A stretch of DNA of 35,719 bases from positions 1-35,719 of the forward strand of contig JADRCO010000370.1 in NCBI GenBank assembly GCA_021464525.1. Reading direction: 5' to 3'. Shown here one piece after another: positions 1-11,240 of this stretch. A program made the translations under genes and the position numbers. Every line of letters begins with the position of its first letter. The stretch's first letter is position 1. The notes beneath the pieces were generated by a model. The model was not told the DNA's origin and made no database searches. It saw only the letters and a program-made list of their open reading frames with translations. Source of the DNA: Rhizophagus sp. LPA8_4_AMF. Taxonomy: Eukaryota > Glomeromycota > Glomeromycetes > Glomerales > Glomeraceae.

Positions 1-1240
1 GTAGCAAAATACCCATAAATTCATGCAGATCTCTTATGACCTATATATTAGATATCCGGGGTCCTATCAAGAGTATTAATTTGCAAAGTCCAATTATTTC
101 ATACATAATCTTCAGATTTAAAACATATAATTTTAACCAGTTATTATGATTTTAACTGAAGTATAAGCTTAATTTTAGTTAACATTAAAAGATTTTAAAA
201 CAAAAATCTTAATTCCAATTAATTAATAATTTTAGCCAGAATTATAATAAAGTATTAATCATATAATTTGATTTTTGGCTAATCATAAATTAATATAATG
301 TCAATTATGTAATTTTTAAAATTTCTTAATTTGAAACATATTGATGCATATACACGAATTTTTAGAAAGATATATTAAGTTTAACTAACTTTCCAGATAT
401 AGGTACATCAATTTTATAAGTATTTTATATAGTCAAATGAATCAGCTAGTTCAAAAATACACAGATATAAATTTGTTGTGACTTTCAGTATATTGTAATG
501 TTAGCACATAATAAGGTCATATAATTTTAAAATATGATTTTATTATATGACTATATGACATATAAGTCATTTTATTATTTAGTCATATCAAAATCACGTG
601 ATTTATAATTCTGGCTGGTATTTCTAAATAATAAAATCCATTTTAAAAATTGATCTCATCAATCATCATATAATAATTACAATTCTGGCCAAATTTATAA
701 TGTCAGCCAAAATTATGAATCTTATGACAAAAGTCATAAGTTATAAGTATTGCCAAATAACAAATGACTTATAACAAATCATGTAAGTCATATTTATCAT
801 ATGATGTTATGTGTCAATACTGGGTTAAAATTATAAATCAGCATTTTATAATTCTGGCCAAATTGTAATTTTTGGCTATTACCACTTGTAAGATTTAGAA
901 AATTAGAATTATTAATAAAAAGAATAAAAAGCTGAAATAATTTATTGTTTAAAATCTATTAATGAAATATATATAATTGAAAATTTTAATGCTTTAAACC
1001 CAAAATACTTTTTTTTGTATTAATATAAAGTTCACTATAAAGAAATTTCTTGTTTTTGTAAATATTCGTTATAGTAAATAAAAATGGTAGGAACTGAAAG
1101 CTTATTATAATAAGCTTTAACAGTTTGACTGTAATGAATAGCTTTAGCCAGTAAATCTTTTTGATACATGCTAATGGGGTCTTGTGATAGGATCCCAAAA
1201 AATACTAAAATTGGTAGAAAAAGAGAATACGTAAAATTCA
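1..1240. other. AT-rich intergenic DNA, no supported gene
   Basis: No conserved coding sequence is seen. The stretch is very AT-rich. It contains scattered short motifs of the type AATTCTGGCCAAA and its reverse complement (about 605, 681, 705, 846), repeated TCATAT/ATATGA words between 520 and 800, and a TCACGTGA palindrome at about 593-600. A 68-codon minus-strand reading frame (1241-1035) starts with a hydrophobic stretch but has no other support. Confidence 0.6.
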
Positions 1241-1692
1241 TATGAAAAGTATTTATACTTAAAATATACCCATAATATTATTAAAACATATTTAAAATAA
1301 GTATTAATTTTAATTTGTGATATACTTATATTATACTTAAAATATATCTAAAATGTATTTAAAAGATACTTTTAATGTACTTGTATTTTATCCAAATACT
1401 TAAATTATACTTAAAATATACTTAAATTAGATTTTAAGTATAATGTAAGTATGTTTTTTATATACTTAAAAATATCCTTATAATATTCTTAATCAAAATT
1501 TAAGTATAATATAAGTATATTTTATATACTTAAAATATTGTTATAATGTATTTAAATTAATTTAAATATAATTTAAGTATTTGGGCAAAATACAAGTATA
1601 TTAAAAGTATATTTTAGATAGATTTTAGATAGATTTTAAGTATAATATAGATATATCACAAATTAATATTTTAAGTACAAATACTTTTCATA
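1241..1692. mobile_element. MITE-like element with 27-bp terminal inverted repeats
   Basis: The left end (1241-1267) reads TATGAAAAGTATTTATACTT and continues AAAATAT. The right end (1666-1692) is its reverse complement with one mismatch. The interior is built from many short copies of AAGTATAATATAAGTAT and its complement, so most of the 452 bp could fold back. If the outer TA on each side is the target duplication, the element is 1243-1690 and fits a Tc1/mariner-derived (Stowaway-like) MITE. It encodes nothing. It sits about 380 bp upstream of the RNase H2A start. Confidence 0.6.
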
Positions 1693-2073
1693 GGGAATAG
1701 GCCAAAATAATCATGTAAATCTTTCCTTTTTTAAACAAAATTTGATAATGTTTGCCAGAATTTTATTTCCTGTTTTAGTAACTGACTGACACTATAATAA
1801 TTCCGGCCCTGAAAAAATGCGTACAACTAATAGTAATTTTTTTTTGGCTGGATGTTTATACCTATTTGAATACATTGTCAAAATAAATTATCAATGATAA
1901 ATACGCGAATTTGTCACGTATCAATAATTAATACTGTAATTCGTATGTATTTATTTACGTATTCTTTTCTAATTGAAAGCAAATTTCGCAAAATAACAAA
2001 CATAACAAACAAAATATTCACAGCTCGGGTTCAAAAAAACTTTCTAGTGAGCTTACGCGAAAAAAGTCACAAA

Positions 2074-3057
2074 ATGGAAGACAAAAACAAGTTTATAGCA
2101 CCTTCGGTTAAAATTGGACCCATGACTGAATCATACACGTATCACTCTCCAACACCAACAATACTATTGGAAACACAGAAACCCTGCGTTCTTGGCGTAG
2201 ACGAGGCTGGTCGAGGACCAGTTCTCGGTCCTATGTGCTTTGGGGTTACTTATTGTGCAATTTCCGAATATGAAGAATTGATAGACGAGGAATATAAAGA
2301 CAGCAAAAAGTTGGATGAAAAAAAAAGAGATTTATTACTTCATCGTATTATTAATAATCAAGATAATGTTGGGTGGGGAGTACGTTCTTTGTCACCTCAA
2401 GACATTTCAACAATGACTATACGCGATAAAATTAATCTCAACGTACAATCTCACTCATCCACTATACAACTAATACGTGATGTCATAATTACTGGAGTAA
2501 ACATTAAAAAAATTTATGTTGATACGGTTGGACCACCAGAAAAATATAGGAATTTACTCGCAGCACAATTTCCCCAACTGGAAATAATTGTTGAAAAAGC
2601 TGCTGACGATAAGTTTCCTATCGTAAGTGCAGCAAGTATTTGCGCAAAAGTAACTCGAGACCATATTTTAAGAGATTGGAGTTTTATTGAAGAAAATTTA
2701 ACTGATCCTGACTTGTACAAATATGGTTCCGGTTATCCTAATGAGAAAACCAGGCTATGGCTAGAAAGGAATGTGTATCCTAATCTTTTCGGCTTTTATC
2801 CTTCGATTGTAAGATGGCATTGGAAACCTGCCAGACAAATCCTTTATAAGAAAGGAATGATTTCCCTTAGCCAAGTTGATAATCCGACTTGGCCTGACCT
2901 TGAAAATACAGCTAACAAAGACGATATAACTACAACTAAGACAAAAACAGGTACAAAAGGTACGAAAAAGAATATGTACGGCAGAAAAGGGAAAAAGTCA
3001 ATTGAAGGAGGGATATCTACACCTTCAATTAGAGAATATTTTGCAAAAAAAACCTAA
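2074..3057 (+). CDS. RNH201: Ribonuclease H2 catalytic subunit A (RNase HII family)
   Basis: Single-exon gene of 327 residues. It removes ribonucleotides embedded in DNA and degrades RNA:DNA hybrids in the nucleus as the catalytic subunit of the H2A/B/C complex. Seen: VLGVDEAGRGPVLGP near residues 36-50 (first two acidic catalytic residues), DSKKLDEKKRD, IYVDTVGPPEKY (third acid), and ADDKFPIVSAASICAKVTRD (fourth acid), followed by YGSGYPNEKT. The start is set at the ATG at 2074. The frame is open for 60 more codons upstream to 1894, but that stretch resembles nothing in the family. The C-terminal ~50 residues are lysine/threonine-rich, with a KKNMYGRKGKK basic patch, and end in SIREYFAKKT, a PIP-box-like tail. 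It converges on LSG1, with stop codons about 115 bp apart. Confidence 0.95.
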   Translation: MEDKNKFIAPSVKIGPMTESYTYHSPTPTILLETQKPCVLGVDEAGRGPVLGPMCFGVTYCAISEYEELIDEEYKDSKKLDEKKRDLLLHRIINNQDNVGWGVRSLSPQDISTMTIRDKINLNVQSHSSTIQLIRDVIITGVNIKKIYVDTVGPPEKYRNLLAAQFPQLEIIVEKAADDKFPIVSAASICAKVTRDHILRDWSFIEENLTDPDLYKYGSGYPNEKTRLWLERNVYPNLFGFYPSIVRWHWKPARQILYKKGMISLSQVDNPTWPDLENTANKDDITTTKTKTGTKGTKKNMYGRKGKKSIEGGISTPSIREYFAKKT

Positions 3058-3172
3058 TACTAGATTTGGAAGTGTTTTAAATGACAAAGATATTAAAAAT
3101 TGATTTAGTGAATTTGATTGCATAATTAAAATTAAGTTTACCAAAATACTTAAATTCCAAAACTGGTTGTGA

Positions 3173-5858
3173 TTAAATATCGTAACCATTTGCACCACGA
3201 TTCTTCGCGTTCTTTTTCCCTTTTTTGTGATGTTTTTTAGCAGAGGTTATTAAAACAGATGGTGATACACCTTCATCATTTAGTTTTCCATCATCATTGA
3301 GTTTACAATGGATAGAATATAATTTGACTCTGCTAAATTCACCTGCATATTTCCCTTTAATTTTTGGTAATTGTGCTCGATTGCTGAAAAATGATTTATC
3401 AAAGGCTCGAGATTTTGTACTAACATTTATTTCTGTAGATGATTTTGACAGATTGTCCTCATGTGTTATAGTGGATGAAGGTGGTAACGTCTTTTTTGTA
3501 TATAATTTCAAATTATGTAATTCAGCGTTGAATTCCTGCGGAGATATTTCAGCTAATGGTGGATGACAAAATGGAAGTTTGCCCTAAAATCAAAAAGAAA
3601 TTTAATCTTGAGAAAATAATAAAAAGAGCAAATTCGAAATGGCGAATTACATTAACATAATCTTTAAGTATGTAACGTGCTGCTCGTGATTCGTCAAGAT
3701 TCCCGTGTCCCGACTTCGTGAAACCTCTCGCACCTAAATTAAAAGACCGTGTTAGTGGTTACTAAAGAATTTTATCCAGCCAAATTTGTATAACTCTCAA
3801 TGCAAATTGTAATTCCGACAAAAATTATTGATTTCCTGTATTGGCTTGGAGCGGTTTACCAAACCTTACCTGCATAAGCAACCAACAATTCTTCTGCTGT
3901 TGGTATACCATTTCCACCTTCTTCTGGTGATTTGGTGCAAATTTTGATGCCATAAATAACTTCAAGAAAGGATTTTGGTATTCGTTGTGCAACCAATTCT
4001 ACAGGGCCAGTATGTTCCCTTAATTGATCTATCGGCAACACTCCATTGCAGACCATATCAGCATTTGTAGTGGCAAAATTTGGGAATACTAATCCGGGAC
4101 AATCACATAATACTAATGAAGGTGAAAGATGAATAGTTTGGAAATGCTTTGTCTTTCCCGGAGTTGATGAAACTGAAACTCGTTTTTCTCCAAGTAAAGC
4201 ATTTATTGTCGATGATTTGCCAACATTTGGATACCCAACTAAACCAATTGTTAGTTTCTTATTGGGATCAGCAGAATCTATTACGGAATATACACGTTAA
4301 TTGTTTCAAATTTAATGATCATTAATTTATATTTAAGTATGTACCTTTAATATCCTGAGCTTCAGCAACTAATAAAGAAACTAGATTAGTAGTTGTTTTA
4401 ATTTGCACTTTTTCATTATCATCTACATTATGCTTAGAGTTTAGATCTTTTTTAGGTAAAGTTTTAAAATTGATGTATGCGTCATCTTCCGAATCCTCAT
4501 CTTTATCTGAATTTTTCACATTCTATTTACAAATTAATAAATCATTATTTATATTGGCATATAGTATAAAGGATACGAAATATTTGTTTTACCTTTTCAG
4601 AAGACCGTTTAGTTGTTGATTTGCTTCCATCATTACTGTTATCCTGAGATTCAAGTGTACTATTATCAGCATTAATCACTTCTGGTTGTTCTTTGTCAAG
4701 TTTTTCTTGTGCCAGAACAGCAGAAAAGAAAATGTATCGAATACCTTGTGCATCAAGATAATCTGCCCAGGCACGCCTTATGAAGAAATAGCATAATTTA
4801 CAACGTGGTTTCGATTGTTATATGCTCAAGTGATGATAATTTTGTTCACGCACCTTTGATTAGCACTTAATAGATCCGCTTTATTAATTAATAACAAATT
4901 CTTTTTTTTTTCATTAACTTCTTTAACATATTTTTCTAAATCCTTTGATCGAAAAAACAGTGGGTTTCTTGCATCAACAATTTGTACCACCAAATCAGAT
5001 CTTTCGATTACGCGCCACAATTGACGCCATACTTCTAGATTACGTTCAAATGGTGTTAGAAGAAATTCGTCTTGCTCTTGGAGACTATTAAACATTCAGA
5101 TAGATTAAGACAATGTTGGCATTTACTGCAATAAAATGTGCTTGAGATTATTAATGATTACATACAATGCTAAATCACGTCTCCACTGTAAAAATGTATC
5201 CCTTTCATTTCGTTCTAATTGATTAGGAGTAGTCGTTTTATCCCATTTTGGCCTAACAAAATCACGATATAACTCAGTATTTATTTAGAAAAATATTAAT
5301 TTTATTTTAATATACCTTCTTGGTATTACTAGTCTATCTATATTAGCTTCTTGTCTTGCTAAAACTTCTTTTTCCTTTTCAGCACTCAGAAGAAAAGGAT
5401 TGTGGTAAGTGTTTGTTACCACCTTAATATTTAACTTTTCTGTTAGAACAAGAATCAATATAAATTATATAATTATAATTAATTTCACGTTAGTTTCATT
5501 CAGTTTATAATATTTAGAAATACCTTGCCATTAAGCATTAAAAAGAATAAATGTCAAAAATTTACCAGCGGTAAATTGAGTTCCTGCTAATTGAGCTGTA
5601 CTCAAAAATTCATCCAAATCACGCTGTTGAGTTATAGAACGTAATTTTGTCCAACTCGCACCATCATTCAATTCTGTGGTATGCTATTTTTAATTGATAC
5701 AATACTTTGAATTTTATGTAAGTTTCAAAATACGAATTAGTATTGTTAATTATAAATACCAAAAAAGTATCGCCGTCTTTTGGCCTTGTATTCCCTTTAA
5801 ATCGATCTCTGATAATTGCTTTTCCAAGCCCTGTATCTTTTTTTGATTTTGGACGCAT
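3173..5858 (-). CDS. LSG1: Large-subunit GTPase 1 (60S export/biogenesis GTPase), 10 exons
   Basis: Cytoplasmic circularly permuted GTPase that releases the export adaptor NMD3 from pre-60S subunits (family knowledge). Exons on the minus strand: 5858-5760, 5683-5566, 5439-5316, 5252-5166, 5084-4854, 4776-4593, 4522-4345, 4277-3870, 3733-3651, 3583-3173. Together they give 640 residues, close to the yeast protein. The permuted motif order is clear: WRQLWRVIERSD and VDARNP, then G4 LLINKADLL, then an acidic/serine-rich insertion, then G1 GYPNVGKSS, then G3 LCDCPGLV. The N-terminus has KKDTGLGKAI and TELNDG (family-typical). The C-terminus is lysine-rich (KKHHKKGKKNAKNR). The ATG at 5858 faces the J-protein start at 6045, so the two genes share a 186-bp promoter. 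All splice phases close. Confidence 0.95.
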
Positions 5859-6044
5859 TTTATTTTCTAAATAATAACAGGAACAATTTAGTTTTTTGTT
5901 TTTGATCTAATTTTTATTTGCAAATATTGGTGATATCGTGTAACTTCAAATTTGTAATCGGCGAGCTAAACATTTATTACTAATATTCACGAATATTCGA
6001 GTTTTTTAAAACCCAGACACAAGCAAGTTTAGAAGAGAAAAAAG
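5859..6044. promoter_or_regulatory. Bidirectional promoter between LSG1 and the J-domain gene
   Basis: These 186 bp separate two divergent start codons and must carry both 5' UTRs and core promoters. The sequence is AT-rich with several T-runs. No clear TATA box or other defined factor site was recognised. Confidence 0.5.
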
Positions 6045-6842
6045 ATGCCCTACAAAGTTTTACCAATTCCGAGACCATTTTTTACAAAATGTATCATTTA
6101 TAATGAAAGTGTGATTCTAACAAGAGTCTATTCAATTTCAAGCATTTCAAGCAGCAAGAAACATAATCGTCGTTATGTTACAACTAACGACAAACTAAAA
6201 GATTGGACGACAATACCATCACCAACACCGTTTGACATTTTCGCGTTACCAAAAACAGCGTCCGATGAAGAAATAAAATGCAGATATTATGAATTGGTCA
6301 AATTATATCATCCAGATAAAAACTGTGATAAATCACCGGAACGATTTCGAAAAATAGTGAAAGCATACGAGATTTTAAATAATAAACATAAAAAAGAAAT
6401 GTACCTTAGATTTGGAGTTGGGTGGGATTCACCCACAGTTATAACTGCCGCTACTTCATCCAATGTATCGAACAGAAGTCGATTTTCTAATCATGCTTAT
6501 TATCGAGAATGGAAAGAATATGATGATACTTATAAGGGTGAGTTTTCTAAAACAGAAAGATTTATGTCTAACCCTTATTTCGCAGCATTTGTAATTACGG
6601 CAACGTTATTTGGAGTAGCGATTCAATATATGAGATTAGAAAGTTCTATGGGGTGGATTAGAGCTGCTGAGGAAAGACATCACCTTAAAGCAGCACATTA
6701 TTTAGCTTCTGCAAGAAGAGAAAGTCAACTATTCGGAAAACGAAAAAAAGCTGAAATGATGTTGGATTTGCTTCATACTAATGGAGTTAAAGACCAAAAT
6801 GTGTGTAATAGTGCAAGTATATTAAATTCCTTGATAGAGTAG
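6045..6842 (+). CDS. Mitochondrial J-domain (Hsp40) protein, single-pass, JID1-like
   Basis: Intronless gene for 265 residues. J-domain proteins stimulate the ATPase of Hsp70. Seen: a basic, serine-rich N-terminus with no acidic residue but Glu21 in the first 45 (probable mitochondrial presequence), then a J domain at about residues 61-127 with TPFDIFALPKTASDEEIKCR, the HPD motif at 89-91 and a helix-IV-like FRKIVKAYEIL. One hydrophobic segment lies at about 178-196 (YFAAFVITATLFGVAIQYM), followed by a charged tail with helical Ala/Arg-rich sequence (AAHYLASARRESQLFGKRKK). There is no Gly/Phe region or zinc domain, so it is class III. Size, J domain near the N-terminus and one membrane span resemble yeast Jid1, but orthology is a guess. 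It shares a short promoter with LSG1. Confidence 0.85.
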   Translation: MPYKVLPIPRPFFTKCIIYNESVILTRVYSISSISSSKKHNRRYVTTNDKLKDWTTIPSPTPFDIFALPKTASDEEIKCRYYELVKLYHPDKNCDKSPERFRKIVKAYEILNNKHKKEMYLRFGVGWDSPTVITAATSSNVSNRSRFSNHAYYREWKEYDDTYKGEFSKTERFMSNPYFAAFVITATLFGVAIQYMRLESSMGWIRAAEERHHLKAAHYLASARRESQLFGKRKKAEMMLDLLHTNGVKDQNVCNSASILNSLIE

Positions 6843-7423
6843 AGTAATAGGATATTTTAATCACGTGATTGCTGTAAGTTTATAGATCCCATAATTGTTT
6901 AAATTATTTATAAATAACAAATTCAAAAAAAATTTTGCCATATTGGTTTGATGGGTAAATTCCTCTCTCTTCCTATTGTTGAACATTAGATGCTAGAGAG
7001 TAGGAAATTTATCGATTGACATATAAGGGAGCACACAGTATAAGTAATGGTGTATATTTCCAGTCAACGAACCAACTACTAAAGCTTGAACTTTAATGTA
7101 AACTTGAGCTTTGAGCTTTCCTCTTGGTTAAGTTCGGCTTAGTTAGGCATGAAGTTTAAGAACGTTGTATATTCCTTGTCTTTTCTGAATTCAATCTTAT
7201 CACTATGTGATATTGACTGTTGAGAAAAACCATACGACGAATATTTGCAAATTTGTAATCAAACATAAGGGAGAAAATAATTACCGAATATAGTAATCAT
7301 ATACGTTGAATAAGAATTAAAAATTCCGTCATTACAATAGCATACAAATTAACCTATTATGTTTAAATGTATTTATAAAATGAAAATCTCGTTTTACGTT
7401 ATATAATAAATTCATCATTTCAA
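6843..7423. other. Intergenic region upstream of msrB
   Basis: No gene is seen. There is a perfect TCACGTGA palindrome (CACGTG E-box, the site type bound by Cbf1/Pho4-like bHLH factors) at 6861-6868, just 3' of the J-protein stop. An imperfect inverted repeat (arms AAATTCCTCTCTCT and AGAGAGTAGGAAATTT) lies at about 6957-7011. The last 100 bp before the MsrB start are AT-rich with no clear TATA box. Confidence 0.5.
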
Positions 7424-8141
7424 ATGTTATTTAAAATTCTATCATTATCGGTTCAAAGAAATATTTTTGTTCATCGTAATTTAATTCCATTATCACAATT
7501 CCGTTATTCTTGTAATTTGTCAGATAGAAAAATGTCGAAAGAACGTTCAGAAGATGAATGGCGTGCGATTTTATCACCTGAACAATTTCGTATAATTCGA
7601 CAAAAAGGAACCGAACCACCAGGTTCTGGCGAATACAATAAATTTAAAGGAAAAGGTAATAATAATGATGAATCGAATTATTAAATTTCTTTTATTGATA
7701 AAGTATAACAAACAACAGGAATTTATAACTGCGCTGCGTGTGATACACCACTTTACATTTCTGACACTAAATTCGATTCAGGATGTGGTTGGCCTGCATT
7801 TTTTGAATCCATTCCCGGTAAAATAAATTTTCATCATTCTTAACTTTAATATTGTTCAAATTGTTTATTTTTCTTGATAAATTAGGTGCAGTAAATCGTA
7901 ATGAAGACAATTCATTAGGAATGAAAAGGATAGAAATTACATGTGCTGCATGTGGTGGTCACTTAGGTCACGTTTTCAAGGTATTTATTTATTCATAAAA
8001 AATGTAACTGCTAGTTTTGGTTATATTGAAAAAGCAAATGATTTATTTATTTAGGGTGAAGGTTGGAAACATACACCTGCTGATGAACGACATTGTGTGA
8101 ATAGTGTCAGTATTAAATTCAGCCAAGAAAACAAAGAATAA
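7424..8141 (+). CDS. Peptide methionine-R-sulfoxide reductase (MsrB), 4 exons
   Basis: Reduces the R epimer of methionine sulfoxide in proteins. Exons 7424-7655, 7719-7817, 7886-7980, 8055-8141 give 170 residues. Seen: EWRAILSPEQFRIIRQKGTE, two zinc-binding CxxC pairs (C82/C85 in NCAACD and C130/C133 in TCAACGGHLGHVF), SGCGWPAFF with probable resolving Cys100, and RHCVNS with catalytic Cys156. The first 36 residues are basic/hydrophobic with no acidic residue until the end, as in a mitochondrial presequence. A second in-frame ATG (7532, Met37, MSKERSEDEW) begins just before the conserved domain and could give a cytosolic form. Introns are 63-74 bp with GT-AG ends. Stop codon is TAA at 8139-8141. 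Confidence 0.96.
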
Positions 8142-9700
8142 AAATACTTTTGGCTATCTATTTTTTGAATAATAATACCTATTTTAATAAATAAAGTATA
8201 TTCTTGACCCAAATCGAAATTAGTGAGAACGTAAAATCACATGATGCAGTTTGATTATCTTTATCTGTAATTGTCTTTATTGATTCTTTCCTTGTCTCCT
8301 TTAACGCCTCAACGGCCAACGATAATCATGATAACTTTTTCGATTTCGAAGCTAGGAATCATCTAGAAAGCGTATATTATTAATAACACCAATATGTCTA
8401 AATAAAATAAAATGGAACTGATCTACCTCCGAACCATTAAATTGTTTCACTTTCAACAACAAAAATGTTCGATTTGTAACAATTGGCATGGACCACTGCA
8501 TATTATGAAACATTTTAATGCAAAAGAAGTATTCATTATTATTTGACTATTTTGCCGGAATGATTGGGAGTCGTATGACAATCATATTTTTCATAGATAA
8601 CATAGATAATTTTAATTTTGAAATAGATGAGAAATCCGCAGAAATTTTTTTTTTCAAATCATAAATTTTATGCTTAAATATTTTACTAATTTTTTTTTTT
8701 AATTTTTACTGGAATTTATCAGAAATTATATTAGATAATTATAAATATGTCATAACAAAACTATTATTTAAATTTTTTTTTTAAAAAAAAAACAATCTCT
8801 AGAAAAAATAAAGTAAAAAAAAAAATAATAATAAATATAATAAAAAGCTATTGAATTAAAAAAAAAAAACTTTCTCTTAAAAAAATTCAAAATATTTACT
8901 AAAAAAATTTATAAATGTATATATATATAACGATACAGACTAATTCAAAATACATCAAAATTTACTATCTTACTATCTAAAACTACTTAATGTAAATTTT
9001 TTACTAATAAAAAACATCATCCTCTCTCTCTCAAATAAAAATAATTAATATTTTTACTGATGTAAAAAAAAAGAAAAAAATAAAATAAAATAAATAAATT
9101 AAGTTTCAAACTAAAAAGGGAACTTCTAGCTAAATATTTTATTTCTTAACTAAAAAGAAATGAAATGAATATTATTGTTAGTAACAATTTGTTTCTCATT
9201 TTTGAAAAACACCAGGCTAAATATTGATAATGATCACAAATTGCCACTACAAAAAGTAAGAAATAAAAGATGGGATGAATAAAAAAATGTAGTAATGAAA
9301 CTAAATTCAGAAAATGTACGTAACAATACATATAAAAAGCTGATATTTCTTTTTATTCACGAAAATAAGACAACAAATTTTTTTTAAAAAAAATAATCGG
9401 GGATAAAAAGGAAATAATATATAATTGATGTAAACAATATCTTAAAATTTTCTATCAATAAAGTTTTTCAAGATAGTCCATAATAATAACCTGAATAATG
9501 AGATGTGTTCCTTTATTTAATGGAACATGAAAATGAATAGATAAAGTAAAAATAACTAAAAATAATCAGTATATAATGTTCATTTGACTTCAAATTGTAA
9601 AACATATATTTATTTGCACCTGTTATTAACACTTAATCAACAAAGCTCCGGAATATTTTGACAAACGAAATAAGAAATTTGAGATACTGATTAAAGCCTA
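8142..9700. other. Long AT-rich spacer between convergent msrB and the GATA gene
   Basis: About 1.5 kb with no conserved reading frame. It holds the 3' UTRs of both converging genes, long A- and T-runs (8640-8900, 9060-9110, 9370-9400), a short (AT)n run at about 8919-8930 and a CT run at about 9022-9031. AATAAA words occur on both strands, compatible with polyadenylation signals. Confidence 0.55.
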
Positions 9701-11240
9701 TTATGGATCTCCTAAAGCTTCTTTCAAAATTTCACATCGTCTTTCAAATATTCTCAAAGCATCTTCTTTCTCCTTTCTAGACATTTGATCTACGAAAGAT
9801 TTGAACTTGGATTCATCGTTATTATCAAATTGTGGCGTAAGGAAAGCAGAAAGAACAGGATTTTGATCTTTATGTTCATCCGTTGTATCTACCTGCATCT
9901 GTTGTTGTTGTTGACGGCGTTCTTCCAACAGAATTTGTTCACGTTGACAAGTAGCAGCTGTAGCCAAAGTTAAAAGAGCAGGTGCAATATGACTTGGCGA
10001 CATAATCATTGGCATTATAGGTCGTTGATTAGGAAGAATAGTGTGATATGTAATAGATTTATTTGAAGACATCGGACTTCCGTTCAATGAATTTATGCCA
10101 TCAATAGAATCTTCAGTATTATGTCCATCTTCAATATGGCCATATTTGTTCCAATCGCGACGACGACGCTGAATTTTTGACTTACGCATAGCAATAGGAC
10201 GGTCTCTATTATGCAATTTAGCATACAATCCACAAGCATTACACAATGGTTGTCCTTTATCGTTCTTTCGCCATAAGGGTGTTTGTGTTTGACCACAATT
10301 AGCACATTGAATTTGTATATCAGCCATCGTTGACGATATCGTTGATGGTGCTATCGTGGTAGATGGTGCAGGTGGTATAGTTGAAGGATGTAAGGATGGA
10401 GGTGGTAAGGAAGATGTATTTGGTAAGGCTGTTGATGGCATATTTGCAGGTCTTATGGTTGGCGACGCAACGGGTGTGGATGTTTGCGTTACAGTCGGAC
10501 GCATATACGTATTTTCAGAAACCGCTGATATTGAACGGGTAGGTGTTGGTGTTCTTGTCGGTGAATCGATGGATCCTAATTCTGGTGCTACCTCTTCACC
10601 ATTTGATTCCTGCCCTAATGGTTGTTCCGAGGATGACTGGTCAGAATAATCTTCCATAACAACATCAGTATCGTCTTCAGTATCCTCATCTTCATCATCG
10701 TCTTCTTTTGATGCGGGTAAGATATAAGGATAAGATTTTGCTGACGTTGTTCTAGTTTTATGTATAATATGTAAAGGTCTATGAACATGATACTGTTTAA
10801 AATATAACCCACATGCATTACAAAGTGAATGCATTCTATCTGGTGTTCGACGCCAGAGTGGAGTATTTTTTATACCGCAATTATAACATTGAAGTTGACG
10901 AGGAGGTTTAGCACCATGTCTTTTTGATTCTCTATGACTTGAACTAGCACTGCCATCAGCTGATTGTGTTCTTGAAGCTTGGTCTGAAACAAGAGCTGTT
11001 GTAACTGACTGAAGTGCTGTGATATGTGCTTCAAACTCGCTAGGAGTTGGTGGTGTAGTAGATATTGGCGTTGTTTGCGATGATACAGTCTCAGTAGAAA
11101 CGGAAGAATCGGCAGAGTTACGACGAGACGAAGCGACTATATAAGAAATCAGCATCTAGTGTCAGATTATTACTATTTATTTCTTTTGTTTTTTAAATAA
11201 ATAATAAAAAATATAACTCACGACTTGGGTATTGGTCCAT
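9701..11240 (-). CDS. Two-finger GATA zinc-finger transcription factor, 2 exons
   Basis: 484 residues. A tiny first exon (11240-11222, encoding MDQYPS) joins through an 85-bp intron to 11136-9701. Finger 1: C90/C93/C112/C115, spacing CX2CX18CX2C, with [20 protein letters not shown]. Finger 2: C284/C287/C305/C308, the usual CX2CX17CX2C, with [19 protein letters not shown] followed by a basic tail ([17 protein letters not shown]). Between the fingers are an acidic stretch ([20 protein letters not shown]) and a long Pro/Ser/Thr linker without any cysteine. A Gln run and a charged C-terminal helix ([20 protein letters not shown]) follow. Two fingers recall fungal iron/siderophore regulators (SRE/Fep1/Urbs1), but the cysteine-rich region typical of those between the fingers is absent, so a role in iron is not supported. 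Divergent from the next GATA gene. Confidence 0.93.

Noticed and set aside
1035-1241. 68-codon minus-strand frame with a hydrophobic, signal-peptide-like start
   Set aside because: Short, AT-driven, in intergenic DNA with no second exon or homology; its start lies at the edge of a MITE. Not enough for a secreted-protein call.
1894-2073. In-frame 60-codon N-terminal extension of RNase H2A
   Set aside because: It does not resemble the family N-terminus, and the ATG at 2074 gives the usual length; more likely 5' UTR left open by chance.
2514-2720. Antisense frame inside RNase H2A
   Set aside because: Shadow of the conserved coding exon on the other strand.
10356-10649. 97-codon plus-strand frame opposite the GATA linker
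   Set aside because: Mirror of the Pro/Ser/Thr-rich and acidic coding sequence; no independent support.
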